Assembly (NCBI GenBank): GCA_021732385.1
Contig: JAKFVA010000015.1
Coordinates: 1-64,000 of the forward strand
Direction of reading: 5' to 3'
Source: Burkholderiales bacterium
GTDB lineage: Bacteria > Pseudomonadota > Gammaproteobacteria > Burkholderiales > Burkholderiaceae_C
DNA: 64,000 bases
Each line of letters opens with the position of its first letter. Position 1 is the first letter of the stretch. Positions 33,208 to 43,023 of this stretch are shown in pieces. The position numbers and the translations under genes were made by a program. The notes below the pieces were generated by a model. It searched no databases, was not told the DNA's origin, and saw only the letters and a list, made by a program, of their open reading frames with translations.

Positions 33208-33435
33208 CTAGGGCGAACGGTGCAAGCGCGGCGCGGCTAACAGCGCGAGGTTGTCTGCAATGGCGGCGTCTACATCGCGCCAACGTCCAGTTAGCTTGGC
33301 GGCCACGATAGCGCTGTGCAAGGCGTTGAGATCTTTGATACTGGGCGCGACTTTAATTTGCGCAATGGCTGCTGCTGTATTGCCGCTCTTGATGAGCGCC
33401 AGTACTTTGCCCGCCCATGGGTTGGTTTGTGTCAT
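33208..33435 (-). CDS. Small conserved hypothetical protein
   Basis: 75-residue predicted soluble, helical protein (MTQTNPWAGKVLALIKSGNT, KDLNALHSAIVAAKLTGRWR). AGGGCA lies just before the ATG and composition resembles real neighbouring proteins. I do not recognise a named domain. Divergent from the DUF6172 gene. A helical-repeat or adaptor role is conceivable but not supported. Confidence 0.6.
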   Translation of the reverse strand: MTQTNPWAGKVLALIKSGNTAAAIAQIKVAPSIKDLNALHSAIVAAKLTGRWRDVDAAIADNLALLAAPRLHRSP

Positions 33436-33487
33436 GGCTTGCCCTGTTTTGTTGCAAAACTCACTGTAACAAGCGCTACCATACGGT

Positions 33488-33832
33488 ATGAAAAAAACTT
33501 TTCAACTGCACAGTGAGGGCAAACATCCTGACCGCGTGCTGGATGCGGTCAAGCACGAAATTCGCAAGTACATCAAGCGCGAGCGTCGGCGTAGCTTGCC
33601 TGAGGGGGTGGATTTCTTGGACTTTGATTGCAAATTCGGCACGGCAGTGGAGACAGCGCAAGTGGCCCACCCGGCTGAATTGATGGCTTTGATAGAGGGC
33701 GCGGCCAAGGCAGGTTGCACGCAGTTTTATTTGGAGTTGCTGGCCAAACCAGGTTACAGAAAAGTCAAACCGATTGAAGCTGCCTCGGTCACGGCGCAAG
33801 GGGCAGAAACAATTACCACGGGTGGCGGTTAA
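33488..33832 (+). CDS. DUF6172-like small protein
   Basis: 114-residue protein beginning MKKTFQLHSEGKHPDRVLDA, followed by a basic KHEIRKYIKRERRR and the core LPEGVDFLDFDCKFG. This sequence recalls small conserved proteins annotated as DUF6172; function unknown. Complete, with a 4-base tail overlap with the convergent helicase gene. Confidence 0.72.
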   Translation: MKKTFQLHSEGKHPDRVLDAVKHEIRKYIKRERRRSLPEGVDFLDFDCKFGTAVETAQVAHPAELMALIEGAAKAGCTQFYLELLAKPGYRKVKPIEAASVTAQGAETITTGGG

Positions 33833-35118
33833 ATTGGCGTTGCGTTTTGCCGCTTTGCGGCGCGCAGCTTGTCTTTTTTGCTGGGGCGTTTGCCCTTGAT
33901 GCCGCCAGCGCCGGTGACGGGCGCTAAATCAAGTGGGACGGGTTCGGCCTGAGTGGGTTCATAACCGGCAATCTGCTCGCGTGGCAGGCTTAAGTGCTGA
34001 CGCTTTTCAATCAATCTAAAGTGCGGCTCGGTAGCTGCGCTTACCAGACTGATAGCCAAACCAACCTCGCCGGCACGGCCGGTACGGCCAATACGATGAA
34101 TGTAATCCACAGCGGAGCGGGGCAGGTCGTAGTTAATTACGACTGGCAATTGCGCGATGTCGATACCGCGCGAAGCCAGGTCGGTGGTGACTACAACATC
34201 CCAGCGGCTTGCCTTGAATTCGGACAGTACTTGGGTGCGTGCGCCTTGACTCAAACCGCCATGAAAAGGGGCCGCAAAAATCCCTGCTTTGTAGAGTTTT
34301 TCTGCCACGTGCTCAGCGGCGTATTGGGTCGCTACAAATACCAGCACGCGCTGGTAAGCATGGGTTTTAATCAAGTGGCGCAGCAGCACAGTGCGTTGCG
34401 CCGCATCAACCTGAATCACGCGCTGCAAAATAGCTGAGGGTACAGGTGAAGCGCCTTGCTGGGGGCCGGTAATCTCAATGCGTAGCGGATCGCGCAACAG
34501 GCTTTGGCTCAGCGCCTGTACAACTGGCGGAAAGGTGGCTGAAAAAAGCAGGGTTTGGCGCTGCACAGGCAACAACGAAAGCACTCGGTTCAACTCGTCT
34601 GCAAAGCCCGGCTCCAATAAGCGGTCAGCTTCGTCGAGTACCAGCAGATTGACCGCTGTGAGCTTGAGGGCGTTGTGCTCCACCAGATCCAGCAAGCGGC
34701 CGGGGGTGGCTATTAACAAGTTGACTCCAGCACGCAAGCTCATCATTTGCGGGTTAATGGAGACACCACCAAAGGCCACTGCTATTTTTAGGGGTTGTGG
34801 CAGATGTTGCGCCAGACGGCGGAAGACTTCGCCTGTCTGTGCTGCCAATTCACGAGTGGGTACCAAAACGAGTGCTTGTGCTTCATTCGATGTGCAGCGT
34901 GGCTGGCGTTGCAAAAGCTGCAAAATTGGCAGGGCAAAGGCAGCGGTTTTACCCGAACCAGTTTCCGCGCTGACCAACACATCGGCACCCTGCAACACGG
35001 AGGGGATGGCGGCGACTTGAATAGGCGTGGGTATGTCGAAGCCGGATGCGCTGGCGGCATACGCCAGTTCGGCGGTAAGGCCAAGAGATGCAAAGGCGGT
35101 GGGTTTCACCAGCGTCAA
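33829..35118 (-). CDS. rhlE: DEAD-box ATP-dependent RNA helicase (RhlE type)
   Basis: 429-residue helicase with all DEAD-box motifs in order: Q motif GFDIPTPIQ, Walker A AETGSGKT (about 51-58), PTRELAAQ, TPGRLLD, VLDEADRLLE, FSATFP, TDLASRGIDI and HRIGRTGRAG. A short Lys-rich tail (KGKRPSKKDKLRAAKRQ) suits RNA binding. The closest type is RhlE, involved in ribosome assembly and RNA decay. The start ATG overlaps the stop of the upstream transglutaminase-like gene by 4 bases. Confidence 0.9.
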   Translation of the reverse strand: MTLVKPTAFASLGLTAELAYAASASGFDIPTPIQVAAIPSVLQGADVLVSAETGSGKTAAFALPILQLLQRQPRCTSNEAQALVLVPTRELAAQTGEVFRRLAQHLPQPLKIAVAFGGVSINPQMMSLRAGVNLLIATPGRLLDLVEHNALKLTAVNLLVLDEADRLLEPGFADELNRVLSLLPVQRQTLLFSATFPPVVQALSQSLLRDPLRIEITGPQQGASPVPSAILQRVIQVDAAQRTVLLRHLIKTHAYQRVLVFVATQYAAEHVAEKLYKAGIFAAPFHGGLSQGARTQVLSEFKASRWDVVVTTDLASRGIDIAQLPVVINYDLPRSAVDYIHRIGRTGRAGEVGLAISLVSAATEPHFRLIEKRQHLSLPREQIAGYEPTQAEPVPLDLAPVTGAGGIKGKRPSKKDKLRAAKRQNATPI

Positions 35119-36017
35119 AAAATCAGCAGACCATCATCGGTAGACAGCGCATCTGCACCGTGTACGGGTACCCTTAAAACGCCATCACTGCCGGGCAATG
35201 CCTCAATTTTGAGTGTCATTTGGTTCATTTCAACGCCGCCAAAGATTGAGGCAAATGCCGCATCGGCAGCGTCGCGGCCAGTAGCCAGGCGAATAAACCC
35301 CATCGGAATTGCCGTGCCAGAAGGGTCAAATAAATACCAACGGTGGCCCACATACGCCTCAACATACGCATGAAAGTCTTGCGGGCCTAAAGCAGGATCG
35401 GCACCATAGTCGATACCAGTGGTAAAGCGTGCGGGAATGTTGACAGCACGGCACAACGCAATCATCAGGTGGGCAAAGTCGCGGCAAACACCGCGTTTTT
35501 CTACCAATGTATCGCACGCTGAAGTGGTGCCACTGGTGCTGTTGGAGCAAAACATTACATGGCACAGCACCCAATCGCGTATGGCCTGCACGCGACCATA
35601 GCCTTGCCACATATTGCCAAACTGGGTCATCGCAAAGCGGTTCAATCGGTCAGATTCGCAGTAACGACTGGGGTAGAGATAGGGCAGTACGTGGCCAGGC
35701 AAATCGGCTACGCTAATCTCTGCAATTGCAGAAGATTCGCTGCGATAGTGCGTAATATCCAGCACCGCATCGTAGTGCAGATGCAGTGGACCAGCATCTG
35801 CGCGCAGTCGCAACTGGCGAGTTGCAGTCGCCGAGTCGATATAAGTCTGCAACAACGCTGGCTGACTCAATTCAAGGCGTTCCTGCAATACCAGCTGGTG
35901 CCTGGTGCGGGCGGCTTGAACATTGAAAATAAAATCAGATCCGCTGGTGCGAACCCAGTACTCAATATCCACTGCATACTTAAGCCGTATTGGTGGTTGA
36001 GTTGGACAAACAGTCAT
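35115..36017 (-). CDS. Transglutaminase-like protein with N-terminal beta domain
   Basis: 300-residue protein of the bacterial transglutaminase-like cysteine protease superfamily. The catalytic core is visible: Cys in KRGVCRDFAHLMIALCRAVN, His in GPQDFHAYVEAYVG, Asp in WYLFDPSG. The N-terminal half is a beta-rich domain. No signal peptide is seen. Start at ATG 36017; a GTG at 36032 is possible. Overlaps the helicase gene by 4 bases. Often near peptide-ligase genes in other bacteria, but none is here; substrate unknown. Confidence 0.85.
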   Translation of the reverse strand: MTVCPTQPPIRLKYAVDIEYWVRTSGSDFIFNVQAARTRHQLVLQERLELSQPALLQTYIDSATATRQLRLRADAGPLHLHYDAVLDITHYRSESSAIAEISVADLPGHVLPYLYPSRYCESDRLNRFAMTQFGNMWQGYGRVQAIRDWVLCHVMFCSNSTSGTTSACDTLVEKRGVCRDFAHLMIALCRAVNIPARFTTGIDYGADPALGPQDFHAYVEAYVGHRWYLFDPSGTAIPMGFIRLATGRDAADAAFASIFGGVEMNQMTLKIEALPGSDGVLRVPVHGADALSTDDGLLIF

Positions 36018-36114
36018 AAGCAATGCTAGCACGCAGGTGTTGTGGTGTCGCGGCAGCGGCAGCTATATGCCGACAGCGGGGTTACAGTTTTGCAGCACAT
36101 TCAAGGAGGCACTT

Positions 36115-36756
36115 ATGCTGATACTTTGCGGGACACCCATTTCCAATTACTACAACAAGGTCAAGCATGCACTGCTTGAAAAAGGGGTGACGTTTACCGA
36201 AGAGTTGGTATCCATTAAAAGTACGGACCCCGCAGTGCTGGCGGACTCACCGCTGGCCAAAATCCCGTTTATTCGCACGCCACAAGGGGGCCTGTGCGAA
36301 AGCCAGGCAATTCTGGAATATATCGAGGCGGCTTATCCCCTTCCTGCCTTGTTGCCCGCTGATCCGTTTGCAGCCGCAAAGGTACGTGAGCTGATTGCGT
36401 TTATTGACTGGCAACTGGAGATGGTGGCACGTGAACTCTACCCACTGGCTTTTTTTGGCGGCTCGCTCAGCGATGCCAACCAAGCTCGGGTTCGTGCTGT
36501 GCTTGAAAAACACATTGCGGGGTTTAAGCAACTAGCCCAGTTTTCACCTTATGTGGCAGGTGATAGTTTTACCCAGGCAGACTGTGCCGCTTTCGCCAAC
36601 TTGCCTTTGGTGGGCATGGCAACCAAAGTGGTTTATGGCCAAGACTTGCTGCTAGCGGCAGACGTGGATTACAAGAGTTACGCCAAATTTATTGGCCAGC
36701 GGGCCAGTTCGCAGCGAATAGTAGGCGATCGGAAGGCGGCACAAGCATTGGTTTAG
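36115..36756 (+). CDS. Glutathione S-transferase family protein
   Basis: 213-residue GST. The thioredoxin-like N-terminal domain has ILCGTPISNYYNKVKHALLE with the activating hydroxyl residues in SNYY, VPF-like IPFIRTPQGGLCESQAILEY (glutathione-binding ES), and a helical C-terminal domain (PYVAGDSFTQADCAAFANLP). Start ATG 36115 has an excellent AAGGAGG site. It ends 179 bases before rpsB and is a separate unit. Specific substrate unknown. Confidence 0.9.
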   Translation: MLILCGTPISNYYNKVKHALLEKGVTFTEELVSIKSTDPAVLADSPLAKIPFIRTPQGGLCESQAILEYIEAAYPLPALLPADPFAAAKVRELIAFIDWQLEMVARELYPLAFFGGSLSDANQARVRAVLEKHIAGFKQLAQFSPYVAGDSFTQADCAAFANLPLVGMATKVVYGQDLLLAADVDYKSYAKFIGQRASSQRIVGDRKAAQALV

Positions 36757-36845
36757 CTTGCAATATGGTATATTCGACAGGCTTAGCTAAACAGCTTCTG
36801 GTGAAAATCAAGAGTCTTTTATTTAGGCATTTTTACCATCCGCAA

Positions 36846-36908
36846 GCCCGTTCAAACAAGGTGTTGCAACAGCGCTAATTATTTTTAGCGCATGCAAAAC
36901 GAACGGGT
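36846..36908 (+). promoter_or_regulatory. Structured 5' leader of rpsB (candidate S2 autoregulatory site)
   Basis: The leader folds as nested stems: outer CCCGTTC (36847-36853) with GAACGGG (36901-36907), then GTTGCA with TGCAA, then a perfect inner GCGCTAA-TTATTT-TTAGCGC hairpin (36872-36891). The ribosome site GGAG and ATG lie just downstream. rpsB leaders of proteobacteria are known to be bound by S2. A possible -10, TATATT, is at 36769-36774. Confidence 0.65.
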
Positions 36909-36935
36909 TTAAGACCTAACCTTTGGAGTCAGTCT

Positions 36936-37688
36936 ATGTCAGTCACCATGCGTGAAATGCTGGAAGCCGGGGTCCATTTTGGACACCAAACGCGCTTTTG
37001 GAATCCCAAGATGGCACCGTTTATTTTCGGCCATCGCAACAAGATTCATATCATCAACCTGGAAAAGTCGTTGCCGATGTTCCAGGATGCACTCAAGTTT
37101 GTGCGCCAGCTCTCTGCCAACCGCGGCACCATTTTGATGGTAGGCACCAAGCGTCAGGCGCGCGAAACATTGGCCATGGAAGCCCAGCGTGCTGGCGTGC
37201 CGTTTGTCGACCAGCGCTGGTTGGGCGGCATGCTCACCAATTTCAAGACTGTCAAAACCTCAATCAAGCGCCTCAAAGACATGAAGGTGCAAAAAGAAGC
37301 CGGGCTTGACGCCATGAGCAAGAAGGAGCAGCTGACTTTTGACCGCGAGTTGGCCAAGCTGGAAAAAGATATTGGTGGCATTCAAGATATGGCAGCGCTG
37401 CCCGACGCAATTTTTGTGATTGACGTGGGCTTCCACAAAATTGCGATTGCCGAAGCGCAAAAGCTGGGCATTCCCCTGATTGGTGTGGTGGATTCGAATC
37501 ATTCTCCAATCGGGATTGACTATGTTATCCCTGGTAACGACGACTCTTCCAAGGCCGTCACGCTGTACGCGCGCGGTGTCGCTGACGCCATTTTGGAAGG
37601 TCGTGCCAATGCCATGAACGAGGTGGTTAAAGCGGTTGCCTCGGAAACTGACGACGAATACCTTGAAGTGCAAGAGGCTGACGCCTGA
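36936..37688 (+). CDS. rpsB: Ribosomal protein S2
   Basis: 250-residue S2 of the 30S subunit. The opening [20 protein letters not shown] and the motif [15 protein letters not shown] are diagnostic, as are [13 protein letters not shown] and [14 protein letters not shown]. First gene of the conserved rpsB-tsf-pyrH-frr block. A structured leader precedes it and an attenuator-like terminator follows, giving separate control of S2 and EF-Ts. Confidence 0.98.
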   Translation: MSVTMREMLEAGVHFGHQTRFWNPKMAPFIFGHRNKIHIINLEKSLPMFQDALKFVRQLSANRGTILMVGTKRQARETLAMEAQRAGVPFVDQRWLGGMLTNFKTVKTSIKRLKDMKVQKEAGLDAMSKKEQLTFDRELAKLEKDIGGIQDMAALPDAIFVIDVGFHKIAIAEAQKLGIPLIGVVDSNHSPIGIDYVIPGNDDSSKAVTLYARGVADAILEGRANAMNEVVKAVASETDDEYLEVQEADA

Positions 37689-37709
37689 ACCTCCAAAACG
37701 CTCGAAAAC

Positions 37710-37733
37710 AGGGGCTTGTGTGCCCCTTTTTTT
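37710..37733 (+). terminator. Terminator/attenuator between rpsB and tsf
   Basis: AGGGGC-TTGTGT-GCCCCT followed by a run of seven T. The stem and U run make a rho-independent signal, yet tsf follows 43 bases later without an obvious new promoter, so it probably lets part of the transcripts through. A similar signal is known between E. coli rpsB and tsf. Confidence 0.75.
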
Positions 37734-37775
37734 GGTGTTGAATTTTTTAAACTGAACTGACGACGGAGATTTTTA

Positions 37776-38699
37776 ATGGCTGCAATTACAGCAAGCATGG
37801 TCGCTGAACTACGCGGCAAGACCGACGCACCCATGATGGAATGTAAAAAAGCCCTCACCGAGGCTGCTGGTGACATGGTGAAAGCCGAGGAGTTGTTGCG
37901 CGTTAAGCTTGGCAGCAAGGCGGGCAAGGCATCCTCGCGCGTTACGGCTGAAGGCGTAGTTTGCATTGCCAGCGCCGGCCCTGCGGGGGCCATGCTTGAA
38001 GTTAATTGTGAAACCGATTTCGTAACCAAAAACGACAGCTTTCTGGCGCTTGCCCAGGCTGCCGCCAATTTAGTGGCCCAGCACAGCCCGGCTGATATTG
38101 CCGCGTTGGGTGCCTTGCCTTACAGCCAAGATGGCTTTGGCCCTACGCTGGAGGATGTCCGCAAGGGACTAATTGGCAAGATTGGCGAGAACATGAGCTT
38201 TCGCCGCTTCAAACGGTTTGACGGTAGCGCCCAGTTGGCCACTTACCTGCACGGCACCCGAATCGGTGTGGTGGTTGAGTTTGCCGGTGATCCGGCTGCA
38301 GCGAAAGACGTGGCGATGCATGTGGCTGCCATGAAACCTGTATCGCTGTCCAGTGCCGAGGTGCCTGTCGAGCTGGTGGTGCGTGAGCGGTCAGTGGCGG
38401 CTGCTAAGGCGGCCGAAGACGCCGCCAAGGCAGTGGCTGAAGGCAAGCCTGTACAGCCGCCAGAGATTGTGACCAAGCGGGTAGAAGGCGGCGTGCAGAA
38501 ATTCTTGAAAGAAGTGTCTTTATTTAATCAACCATTTGTCAAGAATGACAAACTCACTGTTGAGCAAATGCTCAAGAGCGCTGCAACGACCGTCGCGGCG
38601 TTCACGCTGTATGTGGTTGGCGAGGGAATTGAAAAGAAGGTGGATGACTTTGCGGCTGAGGTGGCTGCGCAAGTGGCGGCTGCCAAAGGTGCTGCCTGA
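37776..38699 (+). CDS. tsf: Elongation factor Ts
   Basis: 307-residue guanine-nucleotide exchange factor for EF-Tu. The N-terminal domain reads [24 protein letters not shown], followed by the core [16 protein letters not shown] with the conserved TDFV that contacts EF-Tu. A CGGAG site precedes the ATG. A second conserved block is VVEFAGDP and [16 protein letters not shown]. Length is normal for betaproteobacteria. Confidence 0.97.
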   Translation: MAAITASMVAELRGKTDAPMMECKKALTEAAGDMVKAEELLRVKLGSKAGKASSRVTAEGVVCIASAGPAGAMLEVNCETDFVTKNDSFLALAQAAANLVAQHSPADIAALGALPYSQDGFGPTLEDVRKGLIGKIGENMSFRRFKRFDGSAQLATYLHGTRIGVVVEFAGDPAAAKDVAMHVAAMKPVSLSSAEVPVELVVRERSVAAAKAAEDAAKAVAEGKPVQPPEIVTKRVEGGVQKFLKEVSLFNQPFVKNDKLTVEQMLKSAATTVAAFTLYVVGEGIEKKVDDFAAEVAAQVAAAKGAA

Positions 38700-38776
38700 A
38701 CGTTAGCTAACTACAGGTGAGCCTGCAGACCGCTAAACACAATCCCCCAAATCTATTCTTTGTCCGGAGTTTCACC

Positions 38777-39499
38777 ATGTCCGATGCCCAGCCAGCGCAT
38801 AAACGCATTTTGCTCAAGCTGTCGGGTGAAGCCTTAATGGGGGAAGATGCTTTTGGCATCAACCACAGCACCATTGTGCGCATGGTGGAGGAGGTGGCGG
38901 AGGTCACTCGCCTAGGTGTGGAGGTGGCAGTGGTGATTGGTGGTGGGAATATTTTTCGAGGTGTGGCTGGGGGATCGGTAGGGATGGATCGCGCTACCGC
39001 TGATTACATGGGTATGCTGGCCACCGTAATGAACGCGCTGGCGTTGGCTGACACTATGAACAAGGCAGGTTTGGTTGCACGTGTCATGTCGGCAATTGCG
39101 ATTGAGCAAGTGGTTGAGCCCTACATACGCCCTAAAGCGCTGCAGTACCTGGAAGAAGGCAAAGTGGTAATTTTTGCAGCAGGAACTGGCAACCCGTTTT
39201 TTACCACTGACACCGCTGCCGCATTGCGCGGAGCCGAAATGGGTGTTGAAGTAGTGCTCAAAGCCACCAAAGTGGATGGCGTATACAGTGCCGACCCTAA
39301 AAAAGACCCAACCGCTACCCGCTATCACCGAATTTCATTTGACCAAGCCATGGCTCAAAATCTGGGCATCATGGATGCCACCGCTTTCGCTTTGTGCCGG
39401 GACCAGAAATTGCCGATTAAGGTGTTTTCCATTTTCAAGCATGGTGCATTGCGCCGCGTGGTGATGGGCGAGGATGAAGGCACGTTGGTTCATGCTTGA
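38777..39499 (+). CDS. pyrH: UMP kinase
   Basis: 240-residue amino-acid-kinase-fold enzyme making UDP from UMP. The nucleotide sites are visible in [24 protein letters not shown] and [17 protein letters not shown], with the uridine contact [13 protein letters not shown]. Start chosen at ATG 38777 with CCGGAG upstream. Normally a GTP-activated, UTP-inhibited hexamer. Stands between tsf and frr as usual. Confidence 0.97.
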   Translation: MSDAQPAHKRILLKLSGEALMGEDAFGINHSTIVRMVEEVAEVTRLGVEVAVVIGGGNIFRGVAGGSVGMDRATADYMGMLATVMNALALADTMNKAGLVARVMSAIAIEQVVEPYIRPKALQYLEEGKVVIFAAGTGNPFFTTDTAAALRGAEMGVEVVLKATKVDGVYSADPKKDPTATRYHRISFDQAMAQNLGIMDATAFALCRDQKLPIKVFSIFKHGALRRVVMGEDEGTLVHA

Positions 39500-39543
39500 G
39501 TCAGGCGTCATGTGCCTGTCGGCTTTTGTTTGAGGAGTAGACC

Positions 39544-40104
39544 ATGTCGATTGAAGAAATTAAAAACAATACCGATGCCAAAATGAACCAGTCAATTGCG
39601 GCGTTCAAGAACAATCTGACCAAGATCCGTACCGGCCGCGCCAATCCTGCTTTGCTTGACACGGTTCAGGTGGACTATTACGGTGCCATGATGCCCATCA
39701 ACCAAGTGGCCAATGTGTCTTTGCTTGACGCCAGAACTATTAGCGTGCAGCCGTGGGAGAAGGGTATGGGTGCCAAGATTGAAAAAGCCATTCGCGACAG
39801 CGATCTGGGGCTCAATCCTTCCTCAATGGGGGACTTGATCCGAATTCCCATGCCAATGATGAGCGAGGAGCGCCGCAAGGAACTGACTAAATTGGTCAAA
39901 GGAGAAGGAGAAAACGCCAAAATCGCTGTGCGTAATTTGCGCCGTGATGCGAATGAGGCAGTGAAAAAATTGGTCAAGGATAAACTGGCGTCTGAAGATG
40001 ATCAAAAGCGTGCTGAGGCCGATATTCAGAAAGTCACTGACCGGCGCATTATTGAGGTTGATCAACTCGTGACCGCCAAAGAGCATGAAATTATGGCCGT
40101 CTAA
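39544..40104 (+). CDS. frr: Ribosome recycling factor
   Basis: 186-residue RRF, which with EF-G splits post-termination ribosomes. Family blocks: [53 protein letters not shown] and [21 protein letters not shown] precedes the ATG. Full length (E. coli 185) and in the standard order between pyrH and uppS. Confidence 0.98.
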   Translation: MSIEEIKNNTDAKMNQSIAAFKNNLTKIRTGRANPALLDTVQVDYYGAMMPINQVANVSLLDARTISVQPWEKGMGAKIEKAIRDSDLGLNPSSMGDLIRIPMPMMSEERRKELTKLVKGEGENAKIAVRNLRRDANEAVKKLVKDKLASEDDQKRAEADIQKVTDRRIIEVDQLVTAKEHEIMAV

Positions 40105-40135
40105 ATACATCCATACATCTCAAGCCCCGCCCAAC

Positions 40136-40888
40136 ATGACTGCCAATCTCTCAATACCTCGCCACATTGCGATTGTTATGGATGGTAATGGCCGCTGGGC
40201 AACACGCCGATTTCTGCCACGAGTAGCTGGCCACAGTCAAGGCGTGGATGCGTTGCGCCGCTGCGTCAAAACCTGTGTAGACCGCGACGTAGAAGTATTG
40301 ACTGTGTTTGCGTTCTCATCTGAAAACTGGAATCGCCCGGCGGACGAAGTGTCGTGTTTGATGGAATTGCTGGTGCTGGCGCTGGGCCGTGAAGTACCGC
40401 AATTGCGACAAGACGGTGTACGCCTTCTGTTTGTGGGTGAGCGAGCCGGTTTATCTGAGCGCGTCACACTCGGTTTAGAGCAGGCCGAATCTCTCACGGC
40501 CGACAACAAACGTCTGCTGTTGAATATCTGTTTTAATTATGGTGGCCGCTGGGATATTGCACAGGCAGCAGCCAAAGTCGCTGGTCAAGGCTTGCCGGTT
40601 ACTGAAAAAAATTTGGGTGAGGCAATGGCTTTGGCTCATGTGCCCGACCCTGACTTGATTATCCGTACCGGTGGTGAGCAGCGCATCAGCAATTTTTTGC
40701 TATGGCAAGCGGCCTATGCAGAGCTGTTCTTCAGCTCCAAACTTTGGCCTGAATTTGACGAAGCTGCGTTGGACGAAGCCATTGCCGCATACCAGCACCG
40801 TGAACGCCGGTTTGGCCAGACTTCATCTCAGGTGAATGGACCAGGCATCAATGAAAAGACTGTTTTGCCTCTGAGGCAAACAGCCTAA
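40136..40888 (+). CDS. uppS: Undecaprenyl diphosphate synthase
   Basis: 250-residue cis-prenyltransferase that builds the C55 lipid carrier for peptidoglycan and LPS. The catalytic motif IAIVMDGNGRWATRR with its Asp is near residue 10-24; FAFSSENWNRP and LIIRTGGEQRISNFLLWQ are conserved substrate-site motifs. Start taken at ATG 40136 (MTANLSIPR); the frame starts earlier inside frr. Feeds cell-wall genes; followed by cdsA and dxr of lipid synthesis. Confidence 0.97.
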   Translation: MTANLSIPRHIAIVMDGNGRWATRRFLPRVAGHSQGVDALRRCVKTCVDRDVEVLTVFAFSSENWNRPADEVSCLMELLVLALGREVPQLRQDGVRLLFVGERAGLSERVTLGLEQAESLTADNKRLLLNICFNYGGRWDIAQAAAKVAGQGLPVTEKNLGEAMALAHVPDPDLIIRTGGEQRISNFLLWQAAYAELFFSSKLWPEFDEAALDEAIAAYQHRERRFGQTSSQVNGPGINEKTVLPLRQTA

Positions 40889-40909
40889 GCGCTCTGATTT
40901 AGTCAAGCC

Positions 40910-41764
40910 ATGCTCAAGCAACGGATTCTGACTGCGTTGGTTTTGTTGAGCTTGCTGATACCTGCACTTTTTTACCCATCAACCCATGCTTTTTTTGCCT
41001 TGATGCTACTTCTGGTGACGGCTGGTGCTTGGGAGTGGGGTCGCCTGAACGGCTTGAATACGGGCACGGCCGTGCTAATGGGTGGGCTATGCAGTTTGGT
41101 TTGCCTGGCTGCGTGGTTATCGGGCCTGCCGCAACTGCGCTTACCGTGGTTATGGGCATTCAGCGGCATAGTTTGGACTAGTGCTGCCATTGCCATGTTG
41201 CTTGGTGGTGTTTCGTCTTGGCTAAAGGTGCCACAGTTTTTGCGTTTGGGTGCTGGCTTGGCTGCCCTCAGCCTGGCCTGGCTGGCAGTAGCGCAAGCGC
41301 GTTTGATAGGCATTAATTTTCTACTGTCGGTGTTTTTGCTGGTGTGGGCTGCCGACATCTTCGCTTACTTTGCTGGACGCCGATTTGGCGCACGGTTATT
41401 CAGTCGACGTCTGGCACCGACTATCAGCCCAGGCAAAAGCTGGGAGGGTGTTTGCGGGGGCTTGCTTGGAGTGCTGCTGCTTGCCGCGGTATGGATTTGG
41501 GCAGATGAACGTTGGGCTGGCTCGGGATTGAGTCTGTACAGCCAACTGTTTACCCAGGGCCCGGTGGTGTTGCTGTTTGCTCTGGTATTTTTGATCGCCA
41601 TGAGCGTGGTGGGCGATTTGCTTGAGTCGCTTATCAAGCGCAGTGCCGGCGCCAAGGACAGCAGCAATTTGTTGCCTGGCCACGGCGGTGTGCTGGATCG
41701 GGTTGATGCGTTATTGCCAGTGCTGCCATTGGCCATGATGTGGCACTCTCTGTTGAATAAATGA
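40910..41764 (+). CDS. cdsA: Phosphatidate cytidylyltransferase
   Basis: 284-residue membrane enzyme making CDP-diacylglycerol. Seven to eight helices are followed by the CDS signature SLIKRSAGAKDSSNLLPGHG and GVLDRVD near the C-terminus. FAYFAGRRFGARLFSRRLAP ISPGKSWEG-type loop is also present. The stop overlaps the dxr start by 4 bases (ATGA). Confidence 0.96.
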   Translation: MLKQRILTALVLLSLLIPALFYPSTHAFFALMLLLVTAGAWEWGRLNGLNTGTAVLMGGLCSLVCLAAWLSGLPQLRLPWLWAFSGIVWTSAAIAMLLGGVSSWLKVPQFLRLGAGLAALSLAWLAVAQARLIGINFLLSVFLLVWAADIFAYFAGRRFGARLFSRRLAPTISPGKSWEGVCGGLLGVLLLAAVWIWADERWAGSGLSLYSQLFTQGPVVLLFALVFLIAMSVVGDLLESLIKRSAGAKDSSNLLPGHGGVLDRVDALLPVLPLAMMWHSLLNK

Positions 41765-42966
41765 TCACAACCTATACAAAACAGCGAATCGCCGTCCTGG
41801 GTTCTACCGGTTCCATAGGCTGCAACACGCTGGACGTTATCGCGCGGCATCCTCAGCGCTTTGAGGTATTTGCATTGACCGCCTCAACGCAAGTGGATTT
41901 GATGCTGCAGCAGTGCGCCAAGTTCAAGCCCGCCTATGCCGTGATGGCCGATGAAACCAGTGGCCGTTTGTTGGCTGAAAAAATCAAATCACACAACCTT
42001 CTAACCCGAGTGAGCTGGGGGCCCAAAGCCATTGAAGAAATGGCGGCTCATGACCAAGTGCACACTGTGATGGCGGCCATCGTGGGCGCAGCGGGCTTGG
42101 CCCCCTGCTTAGCGGCTGCTCATGCTGGCAAACGTCTTTTGTTGGCTAATAAAGAAGCGTTGGTGGTGGGTGGGCCAGTGTTTCTTGCAGCGGTGCGCGC
42201 AGGCGGGGCTACTTTGCTGCCGATTGACAGCGAGCATTCGGCGATTTTCCAATCGCTGCCACAAGAGCCAGCGACCTGGGCACAACGCGTGCAAAAAATT
42301 ATTTTGACCGCTTCAGGTGGTCCGTTTCGCATTCGTGAGCCCGCCAGTCTGCGCGAAGTTACGCCGCAGCAGGCCTGCGCTCACCCCAACTGGGTCATGG
42401 GTCGCAAGATATCAGTGGACTCGGCCACGATGATGAATAAAGCGCTGGAAGTCATTGAGGCGCATTATTTGTTTGGCATGGCACCTGCTCAGCTCGAAGT
42501 GGTTATTCATCCGCAAAGCATTGTGCATTCGATGGTGCAATACACCGACACGTCAGTGGTGGCACAACTGGGCACGCCTGATATGCGGGTGCCAATTGCT
42601 TACGGCCTGGCCTGGCCCGAGCGGATGCTGTCCGGCGCAACCGCGTTGGATTTTTGTCAGTTGCCTGCCATGACATTTGAAGCCATTGAAGCCAATGACC
42701 ATCCACAGCGTTTTCCCGGATTAAAGTTGGCTTGGCAAACCTTGCAGGCAACACCTGGTACAACGGCTGTTCTAAATGCTGCAAATGAAGTGGCCGTGCA
42801 AGCCTTTATTGATGAGCGCATCCGCTTTGACCAGATCCACCACATTAACGTGGATACGCTGGCGGCGGTTGCAGTGTCTGCACCATCCAGCCTGGCCGAT
42901 TTACTTGCCCTTGACAGCCTGGCACGGCAATCAGCCAACCAAAGGGTCCAGCATGTGGAAAAATAG
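41761..42966 (+). CDS. dxr: 1-deoxy-D-xylulose-5-phosphate reductoisomerase
   Basis: 401-residue NADPH enzyme of the MEP isoprenoid pathway. NADPH-binding GSTGSIGCNTLDVI is at the N-terminus; LLANKEALVVGGPVF, PIDSEHSAIFQSLP (metal/substrate ligands) and TASGGPFR are diagnostic. It supplies isoprenoid units used by uppS upstream. Overlaps cdsA by 4 bases. Confidence 0.97.
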   Translation: MITTYTKQRIAVLGSTGSIGCNTLDVIARHPQRFEVFALTASTQVDLMLQQCAKFKPAYAVMADETSGRLLAEKIKSHNLLTRVSWGPKAIEEMAAHDQVHTVMAAIVGAAGLAPCLAAAHAGKRLLLANKEALVVGGPVFLAAVRAGGATLLPIDSEHSAIFQSLPQEPATWAQRVQKIILTASGGPFRIREPASLREVTPQQACAHPNWVMGRKISVDSATMMNKALEVIEAHYLFGMAPAQLEVVIHPQSIVHSMVQYTDTSVVAQLGTPDMRVPIAYGLAWPERMLSGATALDFCQLPAMTFEAIEANDHPQRFPGLKLAWQTLQATPGTTAVLNAANEVAVQAFIDERIRFDQIHHINVDTLAAVAVSAPSSLADLLALDSLARQSANQRVQHVEK

Positions 42967-43023
42967 ACTACCGCGCAACCAGCCTGCCTGGTTGTTGTGT
43001 TGGTTTTTTGCCTAGGGACATTT

